Of a stretch of 64,000 nucleotides of DNA, positions 20,716-28,516 are shown one piece after another (the first letter of the stretch is position 1; each line of letters opens with the position of its first letter). The DNA is from Brevibacillus fluminis. GTDB taxonomy: Bacteria; Bacillota; Bacilli; Brevibacillales; Brevibacillaceae. The position numbers were made by a program, and so were the translations under genes. The notes beneath the pieces were generated by a model. It searched no databases, was not told the DNA's origin, and saw only the letters and a list, made by a program, of their open reading frames with translations. Where the stretch lies: contig NZ_RHHQ01000017.1 in NCBI RefSeq assembly GCF_003710825.1, positions 62,001 to 126,000 of the forward strand, given 5' to 3'.

Positions 20716-22080
20716 ATGAGCAAGGAATTGGAGAATGCACTGTCAACACAACCCTCACTACATGATCAGACGCAAGGCCAATCCGCCCTTGGCACAAAAA
20801 AATCAACAAAAACGATCACTTCGCTCGTCATCTTATTTTGTTGGCTCACGATTTTTTCAGAAGGGTACGATTTAGGGATTTACGGGGCCGTTCTTCCTGC
20901 TTTGATGAAGTCGGAATGGGCGTTGACTCCTGCTGCTGCCGGAGCGATCGGAAGCTACGCGTTGATCGGCATGCTAATCGGCTCGATAACCGTTGGGGCC
21001 ATTACCGACATGATCGGACGGAAAAAGGTGTTGATTTTTTGCCTATCCTTGTTTTCGATCACGATGGGTTTAGCCGCGATGTCGACAACACCGGAACTGT
21101 TTGCCATCTTTCGTTTTATAGGCGGGATCGGGATCGGGGGCGTAATTCCAAGTGTCTCTGCACTAACGGTTGAGTATTCTCCCCCTCATCGCCGTCAACT
21201 CAACTATGTGATTATGAACACAGGCTATGCAACAGGTGCCATTTTTGGCTCGTTGGCAGCGGTTTTTTTCCTGGAACAGGTCGGGTGGCGATTTATGTTC
21301 TGGCTCGGTGTCGCGCCTCTTTTGATAATCCCTTTTTTGGTGAAGTACTTACCGGAGTCTATTGGTTTTTTGTTGGTGAAAAACCGAAAAGCGGAAGCCG
21401 AGGTGCTTGCAACTCGTTACCAGCTATCACTGGAATCAATTGAGCAAGTAACCCAAGGTAACCTGCAAAAGGAAAAAGGGCGCTGGGAAGGAGTAAAAAA
21501 ACTGTTTCTCGCAAAGCGGAATGCCCAGGCAACACTCGCTTTTTCGATTATCTTTTTCTTAACGTTCTTAACTATTTATGGTTTGAATACGTGGTTGCCC
21601 AAGCTTATGCAACAAGCAGGTTATCCATTATCATCAAGTCTCGTTTTTCTATTGGTATTCAATCTAACGGCAGTTGTTGGTTCCCTTGTCGGGGGAGCGT
21701 TTGCGGACAGGTTCACGGCCAAAAAAGTAATCGGACTTGCATTCTTATTGGCCGCGATCAGCATTTGTCTTTTGAGCTTCAAGCCTGCGAGCATGGTTAC
21801 TCTCTACTGCTTGATCGGTTTGGCGGGAGTCGGTTCTGTTGGGACTACCGGTTTGTTATCCGGGTACGCAACCAGCTATTTCGGTTCCGAGATTCGCGCA
21901 ACTGCAGTCGGAACCGTCGTAGGTCTGGGACGAATCGGGGCAGCATTGGGACCTGTTTTGGGGGGGATCATGCTATCGCTTAACATTCAGCTACAATGGA
22001 GCTTTTACATTTTTGCTCTGGCAGCAGTAATGGGTGCAATTACGCTATTTTTTATACCACGAACGGAAAGGTTAGATTGA
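20716..22080 (+). CDS. MFS transporter, aromatic acid:H+ symporter type
   Basis: A 454-residue inner-membrane importer with twelve predicted helices. ATG 20716 (MSKELENAL) follows GGAGG by nine bases; the open frame upstream is not used. The first helix carries FSEGYDLGIYGAVLPAL, matching the DGxD-type start of the AAHS group (BenK, PcaK). The loop 2-3 motif is GAITDMIGRKKVL and the loop 8-9 equivalent is GGAFADRFTAKKV. AAHS proteins import aromatic or related carboxylates, pointing to such a compound as the cluster's substrate. Confidence 0.88.
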   Translation: MSKELENALSTQPSLHDQTQGQSALGTKKSTKTITSLVILFCWLTIFSEGYDLGIYGAVLPALMKSEWALTPAAAGAIGSYALIGMLIGSITVGAITDMIGRKKVLIFCLSLFSITMGLAAMSTTPELFAIFRFIGGIGIGGVIPSVSALTVEYSPPHRRQLNYVIMNTGYATGAIFGSLAAVFFLEQVGWRFMFWLGVAPLLIIPFLVKYLPESIGFLLVKNRKAEAEVLATRYQLSLESIEQVTQGNLQKEKGRWEGVKKLFLAKRNAQATLAFSIIFFLTFLTIYGLNTWLPKLMQQAGYPLSSSLVFLLVFNLTAVVGSLVGGAFADRFTAKKVIGLAFLLAAISICLLSFKPASMVTLYCLIGLAGVGSVGTTGLLSGYATSYFGSEIRATAVGTVVGLGRIGAALGPVLGGIMLSLNIQLQWSFYIFALAAVMGAITLFFIPRTERLD

Positions 22081-22133
22081 AAATAAGATCCGGCTAGCAA
22101 CTTCAACCGTTGCGGCGATGAGGAGGTATCACA

Positions 22134-23084
22134 ATGAGCGGATGGAATTACACGAATTCATATGAATGGATGGAACGGGTAACCTCACAAGAGCCTTTGA
22201 TTGTAACGTGCTGCTGCAATGGAGGTGTCCAAGGGAAAGAAGCGCACCCAGGGATTCCGGAATCGCCTGAAGAAATTGCGGATTCCGTCTATGAAGCGTA
22301 CAAAGAAGGGGCATCTGTCGTTCATGTACACGGGAGAAATCCAAAACGCTTGGGTGAAACCACAATGGATCCGGAGGTCCTTCACCAGATCAATGGCTAT
22401 ATTCGTGAAAGATGCCCCGACATCATCATCAATAACACGACGGGCGGCGGTCCAACTTCCACGATGGACGATCGGATTCGTTGTCTGGAAGCCATGCCAG
22501 AAATGGCCTCGCTGAATATGGGGCCGGATATGTCGCGTTTCGTGATTAAGGAAAGAGACCAGTCGTATGGGCATTCGCATCCAGCACAGGAGTATGATAT
22601 TTGTGTCCCGTTTACGTATGGGTTCATCGAACAATTGGCTGAAAAAATGCTGGAGAAGGGCATTATTCCCGAGATGGAAATGTACCATTCCGGACAATTT
22701 TGGGTTGCCCAAGACTTAATCACAAAAGGATTAATCAAAAAGCCCTATTTGTTTCAATTTGTGATGGGCTACCAGACCTCTACCTACCCGACACCTGAAA
22801 ACCTTATACATCTAGCACGCGAATTACCAGACGGAGCACATTTCGCTGTAGCTGGCATAGGGAAATATCAATGGGCGATGACCACGTTTGCGATCCTTCT
22901 TGGTGGGCATGTACGGGTCGGCCTTGAAGACAACATCTATCTGAAACGAGGGCAGAAGCTGAAAAGTAATGGGGAAGCAGTGGCAAAAATCGTGCGGATT
23001 GCAACAGAGTTGAACCGTGACATTGCAACACCGGCCCAAGCAAGGGCGATGTTAGGCGTGTCTGCAATTCCGAGTTCCTACTAA
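22134..23084 (+). CDS. Beta-keto acid cleavage enzyme (BKACE, DUF849)
   Basis: A 316-residue TIM-barrel protein. BKACE enzymes use zinc to split a beta-keto acid with acetyl-CoA, giving acetoacetate and a new acyl-CoA; the founder is the 3-keto-5-aminohexanoate cleavage enzyme. Zinc ligands are His64 and His66 in VVHVHGRNP; VRVGLEDNIYL carries the late conserved Glu. The usual small residues after strand 1 are replaced by a Cys triplet (IVTCCCNGG, about residues 23-31), which is unusual and might alter the substrate pocket. GAGGAGG precedes the ATG. It fits an endgame in which a keto acid made upstream is cleaved. Confidence 0.9.
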   Translation: MSGWNYTNSYEWMERVTSQEPLIVTCCCNGGVQGKEAHPGIPESPEEIADSVYEAYKEGASVVHVHGRNPKRLGETTMDPEVLHQINGYIRERCPDIIINNTTGGGPTSTMDDRIRCLEAMPEMASLNMGPDMSRFVIKERDQSYGHSHPAQEYDICVPFTYGFIEQLAEKMLEKGIIPEMEMYHSGQFWVAQDLITKGLIKKPYLFQFVMGYQTSTYPTPENLIHLARELPDGAHFAVAGIGKYQWAMTTFAILLGGHVRVGLEDNIYLKRGQKLKSNGEAVAKIVRIATELNRDIATPAQARAMLGVSAIPSSY

Positions 23085-23109
23085 TTTGCACAGTTGCTAT
23101 AAACCACTT

Positions 23110-23145
23110 GATCGGAAGGATAAGGAGTCTCTAATCCTTCCGATC
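23110..23145 (+). repeat. Perfect 12-bp inverted repeat inside the cluster
   Basis: GATCGGAAGGAT (23110-23121) and ATCCTTCCGATC (23134-23145) enclose a 12-base loop between the BKACE and carbonic anhydrase genes. No T-run follows, so it is more likely an RNA-processing or stability element, or a partial attenuator, than a terminator. Confidence 0.6.
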
Positions 23146-23175
23146 TGGGCACAACGGAATTGATGGAGGTCCAGA

Positions 23176-23706
23176 ATGAACATTTATTCGTTCAATGGCA
23201 AGACGCCTGAAATTGCAGAAGGCGTTTTTATCGCACCCACGGCATGCATTATTGGGGATGTCACCATTGAAGAGGGGAGTAGCATCTGGTTCGGGGCAGT
23301 GCTGCGCGGAGATGTGGGGCCGATTCGAATCGGGAAACACACGAGTATCCAAGATAACTGCGTGATTCATATGACAGTAGCAGGTACGTACATTGGCGAT
23401 CATAATACGATCGGACACGGTGCCATTTTGCACGACTGTTCCATTGGACATCACAATGTAGTCGGCATGAACGCAGTCATTCTCGATGGCGCTGTCATTG
23501 AAGATGAATGTGTAATTGCGGCAGGGTGTGTCGTAGCTGGTGGGAGCAGGTTTCCAAGTCGACGGCTGATAGCCGGAATGCCGGGACAAATGAAAAAAGA
23601 GCTATCCGGTTCCTCATTATGGTGGGTCCAAGAGAGTTCAAAGGAATATACCAAGCTAGTGAAACAATATGACGCTTCACATAAGTTTACAAAGCTAGAA
23701 GAGTAG
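23176..23706 (+). CDS. Gamma-type carbonic anhydrase-like hexapeptide protein
   Basis: A 176-residue left-handed beta-helix protein with hexapeptide repeats from about residue 13 to 140. The three zinc-binding histidines of gamma carbonic anhydrases are present at His65 (CVIHMT), His81 and His86 (GHGAILH). This group (PaaY, YrdA, CaiE relatives) often accompanies catabolic operons; some act as carbonic anhydrases and others as thioesterases for dead-end CoA esters. It is the last gene of the cluster. A bicarbonate-supply role would suit a carboxylase neighbour, but PaaY-like thioesterase activity is also plausible. Confidence 0.87.
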   Translation: MNIYSFNGKTPEIAEGVFIAPTACIIGDVTIEEGSSIWFGAVLRGDVGPIRIGKHTSIQDNCVIHMTVAGTYIGDHNTIGHGAILHDCSIGHHNVVGMNAVILDGAVIEDECVIAAGCVVAGGSRFPSRRLIAGMPGQMKKELSGSSLWWVQESSKEYTKLVKQYDASHKFTKLEE

Positions 23707-23723
23707 ATGAAGTGAAAACGGGT

Positions 23724-23754
23724 TTGACCTTCCCCTTAGGGGATACCTTACACT
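23724..23754 (+). promoter_or_regulatory. MerR-type promoter with 19-bp spacer
   Basis: TTGACC (23724-23729) and TACACT (23749-23754) are separated by 19 bases containing the dyad CCCCTTAGGGG. This over-long spacer with a centred dyad is the hallmark of promoters controlled by MerR-family proteins. It stands before the broken MerR gene. Confidence 0.8.
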
Positions 23755-23803
23755 ATACGTAAACAGTCGTTGGTGCACACGTTGAATCCGAAGGGGAAGA
23801 AAA

Positions 23804-24451
23804 ATGATGAACATCAAAGAAGTAGCAGAGAAGACCGGTTTAACGAAGAAAGCCATTCGCTATTATGAAGAAATAGGAATCACATTCGGTATATGACGAT
23901 ATGGTGATCTCGTTAAACAAAAGCTTACGGAAAGTATTCACAGACGTTTTCGGTCAGTTTGTTGAAATCTCCCTGTACCCTTTTTTGAATGAGGTCACGA
24001 TCGACACACCAGAAAAAAAGCGCTTGTTCAGCAACTTGTGAGTCTCCTTGATGATACTCCTGCGATACCGGAGGATCATTACATCATTCAGTTGATCATG
24101 TCTGATGATCAAGTGAGCATCAGCAAACTCAAGGAAACCACTGCAAGCTTCTACGCAGGCATTTTGCACGATGACCCAGCGGTACTGCAGGGCGTAAAGG
24201 CGAAAATCTTCGACCAAATCGATAAAATGCAACATGATCCGCTGTATCGAAAACAAATCGCCGAAACGTTGGAGAAGTCCAAAGACTTGCCGAATTTGAC
24301 TGTCGGCTCCTTATTTAGTGATATTTTGGAGCAAGTAAGCCCAAGCTACCGAAAAGTCGCGGAAACGCTGAAACGAATCGATCACGAGGTAAACGTTGAG
24401 CTCGGAATCGATTACAAGCAATTGTTGCAAGACTTGGTCAACCACAAATAA
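23804..24451 (+). pseudogene. Broken MerR-family regulator
   Basis: ATG 23804 after AAGGGGAAG opens a normal MerR DNA-binding start (MMNIKEVAEKTGLTKKAIRY, then YEEIGI) but stops after 31 codons. A second frame from about 23893 continues plausibly (MVISLNKSLRKVFTDVFGQF, later TPEKKRLFSNL) and stops near 24040. The third, from about 24023, reads QQLVSLLDD and runs to 24451 as a helical effector-type domain. The rest of the winged helix and linker are missing, so at least one deletion and one or two frameshifts have occurred. The C-terminal 137 residues could still be translated from an internal ATG at 24038, but no ribosome site supports this. Confidence 0.8.
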
Positions 24452-24494
24452 TTTCACGGAGGTCCTTTGGGGATCGCAAAAAAGTAACTTATTA

Positions 24495-24556
24495 AAAAGG
24501 CAGCGGTGGTTTTGGGACGACATTGTCAGTCCTGAAACGCCGCTGCCTTTTTTTGC
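24495..24556. terminator. Bidirectional terminator
   Basis: AAAAAGGCAGCGG (24495-24507) and CCGCTGCCTTTTT (24541-24553) form a 13-bp stem with a 33-base loop and flanking A- and T-runs, between the MerR remnant and the convergent amide regulator. Confidence 0.85.
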
Positions 24557-24573
24557 AAAGACTTGTCCGCCAA

Positions 24574-27465
24574 TCACCGTTTCGATTCGTGCAGCTTGAA
24601 GTCCTCCAGCTTGCGATAAAGCGTTGTCCGTGAGATTCCCAGTTGCTTTGCCGTCTTACTGATGTTGCCTTTATGGTGCAGGAGCGTCTGAACGATCTGA
24701 TCCTTTTCTGTTTCGCTGCTCACTTTTTTAACATCGCGTACGCTTGCATTCGTTTTTTCTTGGTATCCATACGGCATTAAGGCGGCACCCTGAAGCAAAT
24801 AGTGCGGCAGATGCTCTTCGCTAATGTAGCTGGTCCCTTCGCTTAAGTAAAAAGCTCGCTCGATTACGTTTTCCAGCTCGCGGACATTTCCTGGCCAGTG
24901 ATACTGGACCAATCGCTGCAGCGCTTCGCGGGTGAACGACTTCATGCCTACCCCTGTGCGGATGGAGAGCATGTTGACAAAATGGTGGGCAAGCTCCGGC
25001 AAATCTTCCAGACGCTCGCGCAGTGAAGGAAGCTCGATGGTGAAGACGTTAAGCCGATAGTAGAGATCGCCGCGAAACGAGTTGTTTTGCATCATTTCTT
25101 GGTGGATCGCTCGATTTGTTGCGGCGATCACGCGCACATCAACCGGAATGGAAGAATGCGCCCCCACGCGGGTCACTTCTTTTTCCTGCAAAACACGTAG
25201 GAGCGTCGCTTGCAGCTCCAATGGCATGTCGCCGATTTCGTCAAGAAACAGCGTCCCACCGTTTGCCGCCTCGAATTTTCCGGGGCTGCCGCCTTTTTTG
25301 GCGCCGGTAAACGCTCCGTCCACATATCCAAACAGCTCTGCACTGATCAGTTCACGGGAGATAGCCGCGCAGTTGATTGCGACAAATGGATGGCCACTGC
25401 GCTCACTTTCGTTGTGGATTGCCCGGGCGAACAGCTCCTTGCCAGTCCCACTTTCGCCGAGGATCAGAACGCTGGCGTTAGTTTTCGCTGCTGATTTGAC
25501 AAGTGTCATCGCCTGAAGGAAAGGTTCGCTTGTGCCCACCAGCTTTTTTTGCAACGGATTTGCGGCAGACATGCTTCGTTCGGAATCGGCGGCGAACAAC
25601 GGTAACCGCTTGAGACAGACCAAAGCGTGGTTTTCCGCAGGCGTGACGCGCACCTCCAGCACTTCATCCGCGCTTTCTTTTTTCAGAACGGTTTTTGTTT
25701 CGCTGGGCAAATTATCGCAAACATATTGTAAAAGATTGGGCAGCGATTCATGCTTTTCATCGAGCAGGCGCTGTGCTGCCTCGTTTTGATAGATGATTTT
25801 GCCTTCCTGCATGACGTACAAGCTGTCCGGAATCAATTGTGCCACCGTGTCGAGCGTCTGCTGCAAGGATCGGCCGCTTTTGCGCTGCTCGATTAGATTC
25901 GTACTTGTTTTCACCAAATACGTGAGAAAACCCGTGATCATATCGACTTGTTTCGTTTCTCCAGCCTCTTGAGACTCCAAAAAGACTCCCAATACCCCTT
26001 GCAGGCTGCCGACATCGCCCTGAACGGGGATTCCGATGCTGATCCAATCGGCAAGCTCTGCTGCGCTATGCTCTTCACCGCGCACGGTTGCTACGAGGTG
26101 ACCCGATAACGCGAGGCCGATTCCCGAGTATTTGAGGGGAGGCGTCGACCAGCAATTCGAGCCAGGTTGAAGCAGCGAGGAAATTCTCCACTTGGCCGTC
26201 TCTTCATGGCTAAACACTGCAAGCAGTAGTCCTTGGCTGTCAAAAAGGGCAAAGGTGTAGGGGAGAAACGTCGTTCCTTTTTTCAATTCCTCGATCAGCT
26301 GCTCAAAAGGAGCAAGCTTTTCCTGCAGCAAATCGTGGTCGATCGGATCGTACTCCATCTTCTCAAGTGTCGGGTTGGTATAAAACGGGACTGGCTGAAT
26401 CGGTTCTTCCGACTCCCAAACGATCGTGAACTGACCGTTCGCACCGACCCGACCGATGCGGGATGTAAGCCACAGATGGTGATTCGACTTGTCGACGGTA
26501 ATCTTTCCTTGCGGTGCCTGGATGCTGATGCCTGGCAAGCTGCGGCGTAAATGGGCGGTGTCGATGACCCTAGTTTTGTTCAATGCTTCCGCGAGCAAGA
26601 AAACACAGTTGTATGCATTCTCCATAGCGGAGCTGACGATATCGGTGCCGTATGTGCGCCGGTATTCGGTCAAAAACGATTGGTTTTCTCGTGTTTGCAC
26701 GCTGCTGAAATAAGGGAAGGTCGTGTAGTGGCCGACCGCATGCTCACTGCTGATGGCGGCGACTTCCGATTCGGCGGTGATCGCGCTGGCAATCGGTTTT
26801 TTGAAGCCAAACTGATGGTATTGCTGATAAAAGGCAATTACACTGTCGCCGACCAATGTCGAGAAGACGACATCCGGCTTTCGCTCTGCGATGTCACGCA
26901 GCACCTTTTGATACATTTGGTTGCCCAGCTCGCTGTAGTGCTCGCCGACGATCGAGCCGTTGTTGGACTCGACAAGATAGCGGATATGGCCAGTCATTTC
27001 CCGTGGATAGAGATAGTCCGAACCGATCAAGTAAAAACGTTTGCCTAGATTTTCAATGATCCACGGGATGAAATGGAGCAGCTGCTGGTTGGGGAGAGGC
27101 CCGCAGTACCATACATTTTTGTGCTGCTCGCCACCTTCGTATTGGGTAGGATAAAACAGCAAGGCGTCGTGCTTCTCCAGCACAGGGATGACCGTCTTGC
27201 GGCAGACAGAGGTATACGTACCAATCAAGGCAACCACTTTGTCGGCTAGAATCAATTTTTCTGCCTTTTTGGCGGCAAGGTAAGGGTCGGATGCGATATC
27301 CTCGACGATCGGCAGCAGCCGTTTTCCTTTGATACCGCCTTGCTCGTTGATTTGCCGGATCGCAAGCAGTGCAGCTTGATATTGACCGCGTTCCGTAATG
27401 CCGGTCGTACCGGTAAGGGAACACAATATTCCGACTTTGATCTCCGTACCGAATCCTGCACTCAT
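24574..27465 (-). CDS. Fused AmiC-like amide sensor and sigma-54 activator
   Basis: A 963-residue one-piece regulator. I start it at ATG 27465 (MSAGFGTEIKVGI) because GAGGTGAGAGG stands directly upstream; the frame is open 201 bases further. Residues 6-400 form a type I periplasmic-binding fold of the AmiC/amide-urea kind (ILCSLTGTTGITERGQY; YPTQYEGGEQHKNVWYCGP), without a signal peptide, so it senses in the cytosol. A GAF-like region (about 400-540) and a PAS region (about 560-630) follow. Next comes a sigma-54 AAA+ domain with Walker A GESGTGKE (about 668-675), the sigma-contact loop GAFTGA near 717, and an arginine-finger region. A Fis-type helix-turn-helix ends the protein. It faces amiS-amiE-amiB and is their likely amide-responsive activator. 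Confidence 0.9.
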   Translation of the reverse strand: MSAGFGTEIKVGILCSLTGTTGITERGQYQAALLAIRQINEQGGIKGKRLLPIVEDIASDPYLAAKKAEKLILADKVVALIGTYTSVCRKTVIPVLEKHDALLFYPTQYEGGEQHKNVWYCGPLPNQQLLHFIPWIIENLGKRFYLIGSDYLYPREMTGHIRYLVESNNGSIVGEHYSELGNQMYQKVLRDIAERKPDVVFSTLVGDSVIAFYQQYHQFGFKKPIASAITAESEVAAISSEHAVGHYTTFPYFSSVQTRENQSFLTEYRRTYGTDIVSSAMENAYNCVFLLAEALNKTRVIDTAHLRRSLPGISIQAPQGKITVDKSNHHLWLTSRIGRVGANGQFTIVWESEEPIQPVPFYTNPTLEKMEYDPIDHDLLQEKLAPFEQLIEELKKGTTFLPYTFALFDSQGLLLAVFSHEETAKWRISSLLQPGSNCWSTPPLKYSGIGLALSGHLVATVRGEEHSAAELADWISIGIPVQGDVGSLQGVLGVFLESQEAGETKQVDMITGFLTYLVKTSTNLIEQRKSGRSLQQTLDTVAQLIPDSLYVMQEGKIIYQNEAAQRLLDEKHESLPNLLQYVCDNLPSETKTVLKKESADEVLEVRVTPAENHALVCLKRLPLFAADSERSMSAANPLQKKLVGTSEPFLQAMTLVKSAAKTNASVLILGESGTGKELFARAIHNESERSGHPFVAINCAAISRELISAELFGYVDGAFTGAKKGGSPGKFEAANGGTLFLDEIGDMPLELQATLLRVLQEKEVTRVGAHSSIPVDVRVIAATNRAIHQEMMQNNSFRGDLYYRLNVFTIELPSLRERLEDLPELAHHFVNMLSIRTGVGMKSFTREALQRLVQYHWPGNVRELENVIERAFYLSEGTSYISEEHLPHYLLQGAALMPYGYQEKTNASVRDVKKVSSETEKDQIVQTLLHHKGNISKTAKQLGISRTTLYRKLEDFKLHESKR

Positions 27466-27909
27466 CCTCTCACCTCTATCGATCGTAGTTGAGCCGTTTT
27501 GACAGGCTCTTCGCATTAATAAATGATTAACCATTCGTATGATCATGGTGTTGAGCTTTAGTGACCTTATTTTCACATATGCATTTCGAATTCGTCCATC
27601 TTTTTCGTTGAAAAACGAGGAAGTGAACATAGTGTTCATGTTTGCAATTGTCCCATTTTTGTTCACTCGCTGATCAACGTGACAAGGAGGAAGGAGAATC
27701 AGCGGAATTCCACAGTTTCCCGGGATAAACAGTGCGTGGAATGTCCGAAAGTGTCCACGAAGTAAACGCGTTACAGTTAACAGTCAGGTTACATATTGTC
27801 CACTTTGTTGTACGATGCGAGCCGTTTTCAGCAACAAAGGATGTAGATGATGACGCCCGTTGCACTGGCATGCTCTTTGCTCTAGGTAATAGGCAAAAGG
27901 AGGGAGGCT
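27466..27909. promoter_or_regulatory. Divergent control region of the amide operon
   Basis: About 440 bases. Seen here: a perfect palindrome TGAACATAGTGTTCA (27624-27638) with a further TGTTCA at 27660-27665; an inverted repeat CGTGGA (27735-27740)/TCCACG (27754-27759) with 13 bases between; a direct repeat of GTGTCCAC (27751-27758) and TTGTCCAC (27796-27803); and the sigma-54 promoter at 27866-27881. The elements 65-130 bases upstream of the promoter are well placed to be activator binding sites. No sigma-A promoter for amiS is obvious. Confidence 0.6.
27866..27881 (+). promoter_or_regulatory. Sigma-54 promoter of the amiS-amiE-amiB operon
   Basis: TGGCATGCTCTTTGCT matches the -24/-12 consensus TGGCAC-N5-TTGCW: GG at 27867-27868 and GC at 27879-27880 are exactly ten bases apart. 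Transcription would start near 27892, 18 bases before amiS. Confidence 0.88.
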
Positions 27910-28410
27910 ATGCTCGGGATTACACTTTTGTACGTCGGCGCGGTTTTGCTGGTCAACGGTATGATGCTGCTTGGGAAAGTAAGCGGCAAGGGAGCGGCGA
28001 TGATGAATCTGTTAACGGGTGGGATCACCTTGATTATGAACGTCAGCACCATTTTGAAAGCGCTACCGCAAGATGCAAGCGCCTATTTTACGGCAGCTAC
28101 GGGCCTTTTATTTTCTTTTACCTATCTGTACGTCGGCGTGAACCAATTGCTTGAGCTGGATGGTCACGGGCTAGGGTGGTATTCATTGTTCGTAGCGGTT
28201 ACGGCAGTCCCAACGGCTGCACTCTCATTTGCGAACGGCGATGTGCGGTTCGGCATAATTTGGCTCCTGTGGGCGTTTTTATGGGCGCTGTTCTTTTTAT
28301 TGCTGGCACTGGAAAAACCGATCGCACGCTTTACCGGCTATGTTGCGATTACGGAAGCGGTAATCACGTGTTGGATACCAGGATACTTGCTGCTGATTGA
28401 TCGCTGGTAA
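27910..28410 (+). CDS. amiS: AmiS/UreI family amide channel
   Basis: A 166-residue membrane protein with six predicted helices, of the UreI/AmiS family of small amide and urea channels. Recognisable segments are LYVGAVLLVNGMMLLGK at the N-terminus and TGLLFSFTYLYVGVNQL in the middle, with FGIIWLLWAFLWALFF in helix 5. It should let short aliphatic amides enter. It is the first gene after the sigma-54 promoter and precedes the amidase gene, as in other ami and urea operons. GGAGG is found just before the ATG. Confidence 0.93.
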   Translation: MLGITLLYVGAVLLVNGMMLLGKVSGKGAAMMNLLTGGITLIMNVSTILKALPQDASAYFTAATGLLFSFTYLYVGVNQLLELDGHGLGWYSLFVAVTAVPTAALSFANGDVRFGIIWLLWAFLWALFFLLLALEKPIARFTGYVAITEAVITCWIPGYLLLIDRW

Positions 28411-28424
28411 CAGCACGTGCATAA

Positions 28425-28445
28425 AGGGAGGTGAGCACGATGTAG
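28425..28445 (+). other. Strong ribosome site followed by an ATG-TAG start-stop
   Basis: AGGGAGGTGA (28425-28434), nearly perfectly complementary to the 16S 3' end, is followed after five bases by ATG (28440) and immediately TAG (28443). No coding sequence follows. It is either the vestige of a deleted gene or a start-stop element acting on translation or RNA stability between amiS and amiE. Confidence 0.6.
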
Positions 28446-28516
28446 GCGAGGTTGACACGGTCGCACGTATACATGTTTTTCGCTAGTATTCGAAACCTTG
28501 AGGGGAGTGTATGGGA

